DNA of 64,000 nucleotides, taken from assembly GCA_947561715.1 (NCBI GenBank), contig OX387198.1, positions 9,548,001-9,612,000 on the forward strand. The letters are read 5' to 3'. The DNA is from Ascidia mentula (taxonomy: Eukaryota > Chordata > Ascidiacea > Phlebobranchia > Ascidiidae). A program made the translations under genes and the position numbers. Below, piece by piece: positions 1-13,877 of this stretch. Numbering within the stretch: the first letter of the stretch is position 1; the number at the start of each line of letters is the position of its first letter. The notes below the pieces were generated by a model, which did not search any database, had not been told where the DNA came from, and saw nothing but the letters and a program-made list of their open reading frames with translations.

Positions 1-3000
1 CTTGCTGTCAGAAAACGCAATCGCAATTTCCGGAAAGCCGAATTTCGGGAAAGCAACTGCGGCGCTCCGTTGAATTACTACAGTTCGAATGAACCACGCA
101 TGCCAATCATATCGATTTCAAAATAAACACGCAGCGCAGTTTAGCCTCATGTAATCGCCTTTGTTGGCCGAAAAGTGCGCTGTACCCTAAACGGCGCTGG
201 AAAAGGGGATGCGCCGCCCTTTTCCGCGACCCATAGAGTCAGGATGAGTTAGTGTGCCGTTAACACCGGGTATAAACTGCCTCTGCGGCCGCTTGTAAAC
301 ACAAATATTGACGAAGATGCTGACCGGGTGGCGACCGCCTTAACGGAAAGCAAATTGTCTGTGTCTCTCTAATCTCACCAGTGTTTGCGGATTTGTGCTC
401 GTCCTTGCGATGATGTTAGTACGAGATTCGACCCCGTTTGCATTGCCCTGGGAAAACTTATACTGGGAATGTTGTACATGCCAATATACGGTTATGGATA
501 TATGTTGACAGCTGTGTAGTAATCCAGCTGTGTGAGGAACTTACTTTTCAGAATAAATTCCCCACCAAATGTCAATTTCTCTGCAATTTTGTCCAGTTCC
601 AAAAGATTTTTTTGTATGGTTTGAGTGGTTTCATTGCATGGCAACACAGAAAGTCATTTTAGTTGATCCTGTGCGACACCTAACGGCTGCATAAGTTTCT
701 GATTATTCCATATTGAAAATTATGACAACGGAAAACAGTATTACACAACAGTTTATTCACTTAAAAATCATTTTAACCTTTATGGACCCTTTCATTTTAT
801 ATGTAGGTATATTTTTAAGAAAACACCAAAATGAAATTAAACTTTTCCTGATGACATGCGAGGGCTTTGCAAAATAGACAAGCAGGACGAACAAACGTGG
901 CGGTCAGGTGGAATCAATTGAAAATCATTAAATCCTGTTTGAAAACTACACTTGCGGTGAGGTTGATTTATGAGCGCAAGGAAATTAAAATACGCCCGAC
1001 TTGTAATACAGTTCCTACAGGTGGCGCTAAAGGGCTTGCGCCGAAGTCTTTCGTGCCAGGATTCCACAAACATGTCCTTCGTGACTTAGCCCAGTTCCCG
1101 GACAAAGGTATTTTTTCCATCTGCTTTCAATCTTCGTGACTTCCTGCCAACTGCCGGGCGCTCACGTTTTGTAAACACACTCCAACAGGAACAAAGCTCA
1201 TCTCCCAATTAACGCTGCGAACGTGATGGTCAATGTATCGCGCGCTATGTAAACTTGCCACGGCCGGGCGGTGCCGAAAGCTTGCATCGCGAATTCCCGG
1301 AATCGCGCGGCTCTGCAGATGCCCGGGAAGTTTTGCATTCGAGCGTCCCGGGTACGCGAAGTCGTCACGACCGCCTTTTGTGATTCGGATGCGGCTCGTG
1401 AACTCCCAATGTCCCGACGTGGAAAAAGTACCGATGTACGTTGTTGGAGAACGAACCCTTTGTTTTTCCGGCCGCACTAATTTAGCTGACGGCCCCATCC
1501 GCGTTCGCGCGATTGTCTCCCGCCCAAGCGCGACTTAAACGTGTTTATTGCCGTTTCCTGGATTGACAAACAGCAATGTAAACGACCGAGAGTCCCCACA
1601 ACGCCCGCGACACGGTTGACCGACGTTAAAGCGCAAACTCGGAAACGAGGTCATGGCCAATTTCCCACACTTGCAGAGTTTTATACAAAGCAGAAAGTCT
1701 CCAGGGTCAACTCTTGTCACTCACGTTTAAAAGCCAAATTTTTGTCGAATTTAAAAATTTGGCGAAGCGATTTTGGCGGCTTATCAGCTTTTGCGAGAAG
1801 GTTAACCAGGAACTGTGTAGTGAGGCAACAGATTTTGAGAAAAACGAATATAGTTTTAGGTGGAATTTGATATCCCTTTCTCCATTCGGTTTGCAACCGC
1901 CCAAACACAACACACAACGACATTGGGTCGCACACTTTTGTTCAATGGTGCCCCCTGCCTAAGGGTGTATCTCATGTGCTCTTTTCACAACAAGCGTCAT
2001 TGTCCTTCATCGGGGCTTTACATTATGACTCAATAGTCGTAAACGTAAATTTCCGTTCATAATGAAAAGTCGTTCCCACACTGATTTACGATTTCCATTG
2101 AAGTGAACATTGTCGCACCTGTTCGTTTTAATCTCGTTTTGGAAAGCGGTGTTTGCCGTCGGGTAGTAACTGTCTGTAACATCAGGTTGCTGCGAGGCCG
2201 TGCAAGTCAGCGGATGACGCCATCGGTTTTCGTCATGTTTCACCCTGTTGCGTTAGACCTACTTTCCCGCGAAAGGAACAAGGCTTTTGCGTGGGCGCGC
2301 TTTGTCTTGCACCATAGCGATAAAATCGCCCCTCGCTCGAATTTCGACGCGAACCGCGGCATCAAAAAGATGCACTCGACTGGCGATGGGGCAACTGACG
2401 CGAAACTGACAGAAAAGCCGTAAAAGAAACAACGACGGTGATTTTTCTGTCAGTAAACATTACCTCACCACTGCGAAGGGGTGGGTGGGTGGTGGCAGTT
2501 AAGTGTACGCCACCGCTTGCCGGGCGGCGGTGACGTAATAATGATCGGGGGGGGGGGGGGAATTCTAAATCATCAAACGGTCATTGGACATCTCTCCTAT
2601 TCCGTGTGCGCAGCAGGAACGTTTGATCGTCTCAGACCGCACGTACTTGTTGAGTTTGACAAGCACACATGTCAGGATGTAAAGAGTTCATCAGGATGTG
2701 GCGCTTTCGTTCTTCTATTTTGGGGACTCGGTTTCTCAAGGCCTGCAAAATGCACCTTTTATGTCAAAATAAAAAAAAACTCAAAATGTCGATTGCTTTG
2801 ATGTATTATGACACAAAAGGTTATCTGAAAGCTACATGGCCAGTTACAGATTGCGCAATATACATCTGCCAGGTTGTTTATTTTCATTTCGACGGAACCC
2901 TGGCGAGAATATAAACACCAGCAAAACGTATCAGGTTTTTGTGGGAAATTACGTAATGTTTATGGGTGAGAACCCCTCATACCCACACCACCTGTCTTGT

Positions 3001-6000
3001 AGATATAAACTGATGTGTGATGTAACGGTAAAAGTCGGTTTCGGTTATGACTCGAAAATCATGTTCTTCATTCCACCTACGATACAAATCAAATGGCTCA
3101 TCTTTAAAAGGTATCGAGTCCGTTGCGCTTTCATTTGCCCTCACTCACGTTCATGGCTTAAATGATAAGATAGTGTTGCCGGTCCGAAATTCCAAGCCAC
3201 GCCGTCAAATGGAATTGGTGCTTTTCTGCATAAAAGTTGCTGTGATTTATCTAGCCGCGAACCGACAGCATCGCGTGTGTATTTCGTTGCGGAGGTCCTC
3301 AGGCATCTGTTGTCTTTATCGGACGAAGTCTAAAAAGCCGATGTGTATCGTTAGGAACGTTTATGTTATACTGTTTTGCAGCCGCATATAACTACATTCT
3401 TGATTGCGGGGGTGCTTGTTAGTTCACTTATGTACGAACTGAGAGCAGTAGTTGAACAACGACCTTGAATGAAAAGCTGCTTTTGTCTTAAGGGCGTGGC
3501 ACGCAGATAGGATCATGTTGTTCGGTCAGTTGATCTCCCAAATACAAGTTGCAGCTTTAATCGTCGATGGCCGTGGGCTACGCGAAGTCCCGGTGGTTGT
3601 ATAGTAGAACCAGGGGATTCGCCGTCACAGCGCCACAGAGCAACTGGCAATTTTGCAATTAGGCTCAAGGCCAACTATCAATTTCGAACGACACGATTGC
3701 GCCGCTTCGCACTTGGGAGCTCGATTAATCGGGCGTGTGGTCGGGTAAATACAGTATTTAGCGGCGCCTGTGAGGGAATGAGGTGAATGTTGGACAGGGC
3801 ACTTATTGAAAAAGTGTAATAGGTCTCATGTTCAGTGTCAGTTGGATAAGAGGTTTGCCGAGCTTTAGGCAAAAGCTTTATAGTAATTGAGCCGCTCGGT
3901 GTCAAACGAAGATACTGTGGACAGTTAACACCTGTTGCGTGTTTTTCTGTACATACGTATGTATTTGAAAACCTACAAAATGCCAGTGCCGATACAGATA
4001 GTTCCCAAATATTAGGGCTAGGTATATTTCAAATGCAGTTAGTTAGAAAAAAAACAATTTGCAATAGTGCTTCAACTATACAGCAAGGGCTGTGTGCACA
4101 TCAGCGCGAAGTTACATTCTGTTACAGCGAGGTGCAAAACTAAATGCTGACTGTGTTACAGCCCCCAGGTTGGAAGGGAAGGGGAAAGTTACCTAAACGT
4201 TATCGCAGTGGTACTCAAAGAGGTGTGGGCTGGTCAGAGGGCGCACAAACTACAACACGGGCTCCAAGTTAGAAAAAAAACTAATTTGCAGGTGAAACGC
4301 GATCGTCATCAGCTGAAACACTTGGACGTGCGAGTGTGAGAACGTCCTGTCAGGACGCCGCTGAATTTGCGACAGGTCCGCATCGCGCAAATGAAACGCA
4401 TCATGTAGCTTAAATTTGAAGTGGACCGACTCCCCAGGGGTGGGGAACCACGACGCCGCTTGCCACTTTAAACTATATGTATTGGCCCTCTGGAGCGTCG
4501 GGCGTTCTATTGTTGTATCGGCCTTTGGCCTGTGGGCTCCCTAAATCGGCTGCTGTCACATCCACTTAGCCGCCTTTTGCGGGGTTCTCTTACATTAATT
4601 ACTGAATAGTTGCGACGCAGGGCAGTTTAAGGATGCCACGCCGCCGGCTGCAATACTACCCCGGTGCCGAAAGTGTGTTTAATTACGGCCTTGATGTATC
4701 GGTCGTGGGTGCTCTCGTGTTAGAGGAGCGACCCACGGATACATGCAGTCTTGCAGCTGTATCGATTCGCGCGCCTAAAGAAAACAGCGGCGAGACGAGG
4801 CTCCGTTTTACTACAGAAGTTTCCCAGGCCCTTATGGCTGATCTCATATCGCCCGAAGTGAAAGGTCGATTTGGGACGAGACCTCATGCAATCGCACAAT
4901 CCCATGACCGACCGAAAACGTATCAAACCGAGCGCGTATCAATTTCCATGTGTTATCAAACGTTACCGCGAGTTCACGATAGTATCTGTCGAAAAGGGCG
5001 AGCAAATTTTCTGGGAGGATGATTTTGCCGACGGCATCATACGCGGTCGGGGGAATACCCCGTTTTCATCACGTACACATCCATTTGCAGGCAATCAAGC
5101 GAAAACGAAGCATGCTGATTCGGTTCGTTGCTCTGTACAAGAAAGCGCATGTAATTTTAGGCATCCTATGGAAAAAACTTACGCTTGCCCGCTGTTTTAA
5201 TCCCATTACTGTACTAATTAGTAACTGGTTTGCTGCTGCGGGTATAGCAGTGATCGCATTTCTGCTGCGGATACAATTCCTAAGTTGGTCATATTTTCAG
5301 TTACAGCAATATTTCCTGTTTTTGTGTGAGGATTTATAGCATTACCGGTTGAGGTAGATTGTCAAAACATACAACATTTTAGTAGGAGAGCAACCTTTAA
5401 TTCTAAAAGTCTATTTTTTACAACCCGTTAGGATTACGGTGAGCTATGAGCGATTGCGTTCAATCAGGCGTGATGAGCTAAGATCCAGAAAACACATATA
5501 AGCAGAGAGCTTGTATTTAACAAACTTCGATGAGCATCTTGAAAATTGTTTTAATATTACCCTTGTGCAAGGTTACAATAATAAAGCATCATTCTAAACC
5601 GAGGAGAAAAATAACACCGCCAGGTCGTTATTCTTCCCAAATACTTTGCCACGCGCCGCGCATATCGTGGATGCGTCTGTGTCACCTAGAATGCCTAAAT
5701 ATGTTCAAACCTTACTGCGATTTCAGCAAGGTTCACCAACCCCACGCGTTCTCGCAATTCCAGAGAGCACAGAGGCGCTGTCCACTGGCTCGGGTGAAAA
5801 AACATCGCTCCCCGGCGGTTACACACAACCACTTTGGAAAAAAAGGTAGCGCCTGGCTTCGTATAAAAACTCAAAGGCCACTGCTTCCAGACCGACCGCG
5901 GGACGGAGGTGCGGCGAGCGAAGTCTTGTAACCACTTGTAGAAATTTGTGCGTGTCTACTGTTTGCAGCAACTGATTTGCTGACCTTTATTGACACCTAT

Positions 6001-6115
6001 TTGTTTTCTCTTAATGTTTATTAGGATTGTTGTAGCAGTGATAAGTTACAGAGAAGTTATTAGCGACATATTCCTCTGAGATATTTGTTGTGCGAAAAAA
6101 AAACAAGCTTTGCAA
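1..6115. other. Upstream flank of TGF-beta, no gene recognised
   Basis: No exon of a family I recognise was found on either strand. The open frames here, up to about 130 codons, show no recognisable domain and no matching splice structure. The stretch is mostly GC-balanced and CpG-rich, with AT-richer patches near 480-860 and 3900-4100. It contains a run of 14 G at 2547-2560. It may hold the 5' UTR, promoter and enhancers of the TGF-beta gene, but no core promoter element could be assigned with confidence. Confidence 0.5.
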
Positions 6116-9100
6116 ATGCGTCAAACGACGGGAGATCGGCCTACGTGGTGCAAAGGGGCGTGCTCTTGCCTTCTTATCGTCGCTCTGTTGGCGATGCACG
6201 CACCGCCGACCGCATCGGGGTGTGGCGTGAACTTCGAGAAAATGCGCAAACGCCGCATCGAGGCCATCCGCGGACAAATTCTTAGCAAAATGGGGCTCAC
6301 CCACGTGCCCACAGATGAGCAGCCTCCCCCCGATAGCATGACAAATGAGATTGAAGCAATGTACAACCGCACGAGGGACTTCGTGCTCGAGCAGGCACGC
6401 AAGAAGCGCCAGGATTGCATAGAGCCCGAAGACAGTTATTACGCGCAGGATATCACCACAGTGTTCATGAAAAGCAACACGAATCAAGCAAGATCCACGA
6501 TCACCGGTTCCACAGCACGTGAGTTGGCATCGTTCTTGACCTTTTTCCGTTTGTAAATTTTCAGCCGGGCCGGAGGTCTGTATTGCTGGGTTTGGCGTAC
6601 GTCCAGCGTCGGGCGGTTAAGTCATTTTTTGACCCACTTTTTCCGGTTCTTTGAGCCGCGGCTACTGTGCAAACCCGACGGGGTTTGAACAAACGCCTTT
6701 CCTAAAAACACAGCACGTGAAAACGGGAGCAAAGGTGGCACGGGGTCCCAGCTGAAAGTGAATTATTGGCGCTAACGTCGATGTCACGGGCGACTGCGCG
6801 TGACATCTGGGTCGAAAAACCGCCGGAGCGCCACAAGATAAGCACGATAACACGACACGAGAGCCAGTTAGACTAAATAACCGCCCAAAATAACCCCCCA
6901 CTTTACCTCTCGCTTATGGTGCTGGGTCGCAGCAGTGCTGGAGTTTAGCAGCCGTACAGCTGCACTTGTGAGTAATATGCTATTTACTGGTGGATGTGAC
7001 GCACAAACAATGGTGAGAAAGCAAACGGCGCAAGACGAAATCCTATTTTTGTGGGGCGCGGTAAAAGCTTTTTGTCGCTCAGAGGCCCGGATGCTGCTTT
7101 GTTTATGCAACTCGCATCGCCTTCCGTTTTCACATTTGTTGTGAAGTGCGGTGGTGGAGCGCAGGCGTTGTGTTTTCCCCATTGTTCAAAATTGCCGCCC
7201 GCGAGGCAAGAACAATTTACCCCTCTTTTGACTTGTGTAAATCTGCGGAGAATGACTTCTTGTCGTCGCGTTTCGAAGATGAGTCTGATAACCCAATTGC
7301 CCTCTTTTAATTACGTGTTCACCTTCTGAACCTCGTCTGCTTCGGTAGCAATGAAGATGTAGTTACGTTCTCCAGACTGATGGGCGCGATAGCGTTGGAT
7401 AGCTCTATGCTGGCCAGGAGCTTTCCAACCAGTCAAAAATAAAGTCGTACAGGCCCTCGCGATTGATTGCAAGCAGACATAATGGCTGCGCGGGATCGTG
7501 ATGCGTTCGGCGTTTATTACCCACGATTGTTCGAAAAACCTCCATCGTTCCAGATTGTTCCGCTTGTAGACAATTAGTAACGCGCTTTCTGGCACGAAGG
7601 TGACATTCCGTGCAATGTGGTTTTCGGCACGCGTGCCTCTCAATAGGATTGGCAAATTGGCCTTTCTGGAGTATTGGTTTCACGGGCGCATTAACCAATG
7701 TATCATGTATACCCGATGTCAAATTAGCGACGGAGATCAGAGGCATTCACGCCCGCCCACGGGTCACGCGGAGCAGGCTAGGCGCGGCGGGACTCAAAGG
7801 GTCCGTGATTAACGTCCTTTGTGAGTCGCCAAAGCGTGGCGCACAATACTGCTTGTTAGCCACTAAGCTGTACAACCTACTACGCCGCTTACGTGGGAAA
7901 AATCGCACGCCAGGTGTTTTGACACTGCTCCCTCCCTTCCCGATCAGCGCTCCTCCCAAACATCTTTCTCGCCTAAAACACTGTTGGAAAGTCCGAAGTT
8001 GCTTTAAAGGCCAGCGCGTTTGGGTACAAAGGGATACAGCTGGCGTCTATTGAGGGCGGGGTGGATTTCGTAAAAGTTTGTTGACACTCAGCTACTATGA
8101 GGCCGCGCCCGCCTCCGTAAACACCTGATCCCAGTTTTCGTTTTCGTGTGCGCTTTTGGGCGAAAGAATCGGACAACACGCACTTGCCCCACTACGTAAC
8201 GCACCGAAGCAGGTATAACTTTGACCGCGCGGTCATGCACGTTCGCTCCTTGCAAACCGCAGTCCGCTTATGCATTTCCCGTGACGTTTGCGCGATGGAA
8301 GTGCGCACTCGGAAAGGTCGCTAACAGACGGGCATCGGGCCACAGAACAGGAACAGTAGGCGCCTAAGTGGACGGGTCAAGTTTAAACAGGTTCAGGATT
8401 TAGCGACTTCGTTTCTGCCCCCTCGCACATCCGCTCCCTGCCACGTCATGTCCGAGTCGACGAAAAGACGTGTCACGTCTTCAGAACTTACGGAAACCGC
8501 GCCTGTCCACCCACATTGATTCATCTTTATATTTGGTACACCCCAACCACGTGCTCCAACCGAATCGTTACGTTTTTAGCTCGCTACAAGTACCAGAAAA
8601 GTCAATACGGTGTGTCAGAGTTCTTCGATTTTGACGTGACGCAGACCGGCTTGGATCCGGACAACATCGTCAGTGCCACCCTTCAGATCTACCAGGTTCC
8701 AAGCACTGCCGAAGGCGTCAACGAACAGGTGAGAGCCATTTGTACATTTCTGATCATGATCTGCGAGTCCCTTACGTTGCCAAAGCACGCTTTGACGGCC
8801 GTAGTACCCCATTGACGAGGGAAGAGTACCGCAAACATGTAATTTTACTGATGCTAAATTGGTTAACAGTGGCAACACAATTTGGAGATATGTTCAGTCA
8901 TTGCCTTGTGACGTATATGTGGCTTTGCGAATACGTTCTCGCGTGCTAACAGTGTTGCAGATACGCCGAATGTTGTTTTGTTGCGCTTGTGTTTTGAAGC
9001 GCATTGCTTGAATTCCTGGTGTCAACCGACTCCTCTTTTGCACAAAGGTTGAGCTCTATCACCTCTCGTCGCCACAAAAAGACGGCCAATCGCCCACGAA

Positions 9101-12100
9101 ATCCTTTCTCCAGATGCAAGTGCTCGATACTGCCAATGAAGGCTGGGTTACGTTTGACGTCACATCTTCCGTCCGTCAATGGATTCAGTTTCCCAGTAAG
9201 TTCCTTTGAATTGTGAACCGGCCTGCAAAGTGAATTGCTTTGCGGGGTGTCGATTCATATACCGGTTGCGAATATTCTCGGCCACAAAGTGCCCGTTTAA
9301 CGTGCGGCTAAATCGGTCTACCATACACAAATTATGCGAAACCCTGCACCTTAGCGTTTGCCCAGCAAGCTCATTCGCCAGAAATCTGACTCCATATTCG
9401 GTCAAAGAGCGCGTGAAGTGTCCTGTCATCGCAGTGCATGAGAATCGATCATTTTAACTCGTCACGCGGCCCGAAGTTGGCCAAATTCACACGGTCCTCT
9501 CCGGGCGGACGCGTGACGTCACTCGGGGCCTTTCGCCGGTCCCAGAAGGCAGACGCAGTGTACACTTGACTGAAGGGAGGCAAAAATGAACAGGACATCG
9601 AGGCTTAGCGGATTACGGATGGAACACACACGCCGGCGGGTCTCAGAACACCTGCTGCCCGGCGTCTTTTGTGTTACCAGGCTCCTCCTCCAAACCGACG
9701 TTTATTACCGCTCGAAAACGCCGCGGTCCGTAAACCAATGACAAAGGCGAGTCGGCTAAGCTATCAACGCAGGTGTCAGTTCACTATAGGGGCCAGGAAA
9801 TTTCGCGTTTGGAAACAAATTGCGCGTCTTCCAGTCCGCCTCCGATTCTCAAGCGTCCGGGGTCGGTATCTCACGGGTGGAATTGGCCCTGACATCCCTA
9901 AACTTAAAACAGTGGCCACCTGACCAAGGCATTGGGGCTTGGCGAAGGCCAATGTCATTTGGAAAATTGAAACTAAAATCAGACTCCCTTAAAGTCGCGG
10001 TCAAAGAGCAGCCCCAAGGCCTATGCGATACACAGCTGATAACAACGCCAACCATTAAGCCGCTGCCGGGAGAATCGGACTGCCGCAAATTGCCATGTGT
10101 CTGTGCGGCAATACGCACCTCTATGATCGATCGCCTGCTTCGGGGTCTGCGGTCGCGCCGCAATAAACCTTATTTCTGGAATCATCCGTCTCCCCGGTTA
10201 CCGGTCAACCGGACGGAGATCCACCGCCAAGATAGACCGGGCCAAAAGCGTTGTGTTTCAAATCCGATCTCGGAACGCAAATTGCTTTCCACCCAATGCG
10301 TCTTTCTTGCGGTCGCCGGTTTAACGATATTACAGGCAGCCAGCGCTTGTGTGACGTCATGCGGTATCGGCGTTTAATGAAGCTGATGCTACAATCAAAG
10401 TCTCACCACGGTGTAAACAATCGTTCCTTTTTCCGGTGCAACTCCGCAAAGCTGCACTTCAAAGGGGGCATCGTTCCCCCAGTCGCGTCACTACTTTTCG
10501 CGGCGGGGCGCTATGATTACGTGGTGCGCCGCGGGAAAAGAAAACTGTGACGTTTTAGTCATCGCGAGCGGGTCCCACAAGGCTTCTTTTGTGACGCGGT
10601 TTCTATTTTGCGAACCTGGCGTCATACAGATGCCGTGGCAGCCCACTTCGCGTCGCTGGTCTCCCCGCTGAGTTTCACGAACCTGTAATGGCGAATCAAA
10701 TATTTTCTGCCCCAGATCGGCCTAAAGAGATACGCAAACACGTCTCACGACGTGGGTTTGACAGTTGTGGAACGGTGATTCGTCAAAAAGGGCGCGCGTT
10801 TTAGGCCGAGGTTCAGTGACCCGTCGTTCACACAAACCCTCATCGCGTTCCAACGCTAACCACTCACCCCTCCTGAACGGGTGCTGATGGAAGGCTGATA
10901 GCGCGGCGACTGAAACACGGCCGTTAAATTTCTGTATCGGTTTCATTGCGCAGGGCGCGGCAGCCAATCGAGCCCACGCGGTTATTGGTTCCTGCCTAAA
11001 CGAACCACGCGAGGTCTTGACTAATTCAGCCGGACAAAGGTAACCGGAGAGCGTGGGCCAACAGGTGGTTCCCACAGAGCGAATTAACCCCGAAGGTTGG
11101 GGGACCCTAATTGCGTTTAACACATTGCCCGTCTGGCTTTGTTTGCTTTGGCCCATGTTTCGCCCCTCCAATAGCCCTGTTAACTCATAAGCCCGTCACT
11201 TAAACTTATCAGGACCTTTAAAATCGTCCCCGTGCCCGTAATAGCTCACATCAAGCCGAGTATGGGCCACTTCTGGCATAATGTAAATACCCGGGGGAGA
11301 GACGATCTCCCTAGATAACAATAGCGCATGACTAAAAAGCCTCCAACATTCGTCTCAGCGCCCGCCGCGTAATGTAGCTACAATAATTGACGCTTATCTG
11401 AACTAACTGTCGCTTAGGCTACAGAGTGCGCTTTGGGGAGCGGACTTAATTGGCCCACAGTCCCGAGCAATTGGATCCGGCGGCCTCGTCAACCAACGAG
11501 TCACTTTCCATACGGTATTGGCAAGCCAGGTGCCATGCATGCTAAAGTTCAAACCTCGCGATAACAAGTTTACCGGTAGCACCTGTTCCTAGACCCGCTG
11601 TGACAGCAAAACCCGAACGTTACTCACGGTTTTGTATTTGTCCCCGTAGTTTACACTGTAGCTGACATCTGAAGTGGCGGGGCCATGTGAAAATCGCAAC
11701 GCGATCTACGCGCACTCGAAATCAAACGTGGCTGCCCGAGCCTCCGACAAACATGTACGAGGCTTTGGGAGTACAGCTGCCAGTCATGAGACCGCAGCGA
11801 CTGAAACACCTATAGGTTCTGAAACGTGAAACGATTACAGACATGGTTATGGATATGGCATGTCACGATCGAAAGGGGATCATGTCAGAGGATGTGTAAG
11901 CGACTAAACGCAAGTTGACCACATCGTCCCGAACCGTATATAGGCAATAATGATTCGCTGTGAGCGAAGATAATTGGCTTCGTTTTGCCTTAACCCTATA
12001 ATGTCGATCTTAGCGGAAAAGCAGTGCTTTCCACACCGCCATTGTTGATGATCGTAAAAAAGGGGGAACGTTTTGCGCTGACGAAAACTTGACATTTAGG

Positions 12101-13739
12101 AGAAGTACGGTTTGTCAGCACCCAAACTGCATCAAGCATCACCTATTGCGTCGGTATCTGTGGCACAGCCGACATTCATTAATTTAATTGGACCGCAACC
12201 CCACAAGACTGCGGTAATCGCCCAATGACGTAGGCAGGACATCCTAAATACACAGAGCGCGCCGCTGTAGCGAACCCGCGAGATGCCACCGGTCCCCCAT
12301 TCAATTGCCTGCTCCTTGGTTAATGTTTCCTGCCCACCAATAAGTGGATGTCGGCCTTGTGCGACGGTATTTGTGTAACAACAAACACTCCCCGCTGCCT
12401 ATTGATTATGTGAATGTTGAGTATTGTACTTGGGATGATCTATTCATGCCCTTTCCCGTTTTTAACTTCGACTTTCCCGCGCAGACCTCAACCAAGGCTT
12501 GGAGTTGACGGTGCCGTGTTCGAACGATGAGGCGCCCTCGACCACGAAACGACACGCCAACCGAGGCATAAGCCGCAAATTGGATGTGATGTTTGCAGGT
12601 AAATGAAGCGAGACGGTGCCTCGACGCTGCTACCGTTCGACTAATTCGTCTGACCAGTAATTCCCCTCCCGACAACACGCACTGCCCTGTTCCACTTAAC
12701 CCAGAAACGGTGTTTACTGATGTGATAGCTATCCACAGCTTGTGTTACACGCTTAAACGACCACCCATCGGCGGCAAATGAGTCAGAACAGAGAGTGCGC
12801 CGAAATCACTGCTCTTTGCCATGTTGCTCATTGCTGCTCGGCACATGCGTACGTGAGACCTACAGCGTTGTTGCTAGCAATTGACATTTCGCAAATGCCG
12901 GATTGTGTCTCCCGCGCGGTCACACCAGAGGATTGATGAGAAATGATGAAAACACCGAAATCCCTCGGGTCGTATTGTAGACACGAACCACTTTGAAACT
13001 AACTCCTTCTATATTTATACCTTCTCATCACGCTTATGCTGCGGGTGAGAGGGCCTTTGTGCCATTAATCCGAAGAATCGTTATTCCGAAAACTACCGCC
13101 CAAATAGGATAACCAGTCTGGATAAGCTTTTAGTCAGCGTGAGTAAATCGTTTTAAAATTTCCCGCAAGCACTCGGGAGGCCATTCGAGTTCCGGCGGCT
13201 TCTCCCTTGTCGTTGGATAACCTATTATTGCTTACGCAGGTTCTACGAAAATTTCCAAGTCGCGTGGGGATAGCGATGCCGGGCCGACTGTGGACAGACA
13301 GTTGGGCAAAGAGTTCAATCCCCATTTGGTGATCATGGTGCGAACAGCTACACCCGAAGCCTCACAAGGAACCTCCAGGCGGCGGCGCAAGAGAGCGTTG
13401 GACGCCGACTTCTGCTTTCGCCGCAATCCTACTGAGACCAACTGCTGCCTTCGAGAGCTCTACATAGACTTCCGCAAGGACCTTGGGTGGACCTGGATTC
13501 ATTCTCCAACTGGTTACAAGGCAAACTTCTGCAGCGGCGCCTGCCCATACATGTGGAGCAGCGACACACAGTACGCTACCATACTGAGCCTCTACAAGTC
13601 CATGAATCCTCAGGCCTCGTCGGCACCGTGTTGTACGGCCAAGGACCTCGACCCATTGACTATCATGTACTACAAAAATGGCTCTTACAAATTCATTAAC
13701 ATGTCCGATATGATCTTGCTCTCTTGTAAGTGCAGTTGA
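6116..13739 (+). CDS. TGFB: TGF-beta family ligand, TGF-beta sensu stricto (5 coding exons)
   Basis: Secreted latent TGF-beta precursor, 424 aa. Exons: 6116-6518, 8619-8728, 9048-9195, 12485-12598, 13240-13739; all phases join in frame with GT-AG borders. A hydrophobic signal peptide is followed by a cysteine (GCGV) where vertebrate prodomains bridge to LTBP or GARP. The latency helix RIEAIRGQILSK is nearly identical to vertebrate TGF-beta. The prodomain continues with FDVT and VRQW motifs and has an RGD at residues 267-269, the integrin-binding position of TGFB1 and TGFB3. The furin site RRRRKR (305-310) releases a 114-aa mature domain with all nine family cysteines, including CC pairs and the CKCS end. 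The last exon encodes RGD, furin site and mature ligand together. The start at 6116 is the only Met giving a full signal peptide; its Kozak context is weak. Total length is close to human TGFB2 (414). Family identity is very secure. Mature N95 and N102 form N-glycosylation sequons, which is unusual. Confidence 0.95.
6519..13239 (+). other. TGF-beta introns 1-4
   Basis: Introns are 6519-8618, 8729-9047, 9196-12484 and 12599-13239. The two long ones are GC-balanced and CpG-rich with no recognised gene. A 185-codon open frame near 9820-10377 has no ATG at its head and no domain, and I treat it as chance. A consensus CSL-type motif CGTGGGAAA lies at 7892-7900. Nothing else was seen. Confidence 0.6.
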
Positions 13740-13853
13740 GCTCATACTGTTTGTTGCTGGACATTCTCACTATTGGCCGGGGAAGATTGATCGTCGCTCT
13801 GCCGTAAAAAGATTCAAAGCCGCCTAAACTCCCCTGTTTCAATGTTACCGCAA

Positions 13854-13877
13854 GATGTCGATGTCTATGTCTATGTC
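13854..13877 (+). repeat. Short hexanucleotide tandem repeat
   Basis: Four adjacent copies of the pattern NATGTC (two GATGTC, then two TATGTC) lie just downstream of the TGF-beta stop codon, in the likely 3' UTR. No function is implied. Confidence 0.7.

Noticed and set aside
1127-1498. 123-codon minus-strand frame near the left edge
   Set aside because: Overlaps a plus-strand frame of similar length and shows no domain; GC-rich chance frame.
2547-2560. Run of 14 G
   Set aside because: A simple homopolymer in non-coding DNA. It could affect assembly quality, but no biological role is supported.
4633-5022. 129-codon ATG frame upstream of TGF-beta
   Set aside because: No recognised family, no splice structure and overlapping frames of similar quality. 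Not supported as a gene.
6011-6487. 158-codon minus-strand frame over TGF-beta exon 1
   Set aside because: Antisense shadow of a clear signal-peptide and prodomain exon.
9820-10377. 185-codon open frame inside TGF-beta intron 3
   Set aside because: It begins at a TTG rather than ATG, shows no domain or codon signature, and lies in CpG-rich DNA where stop codons are rarer. Chance frame.
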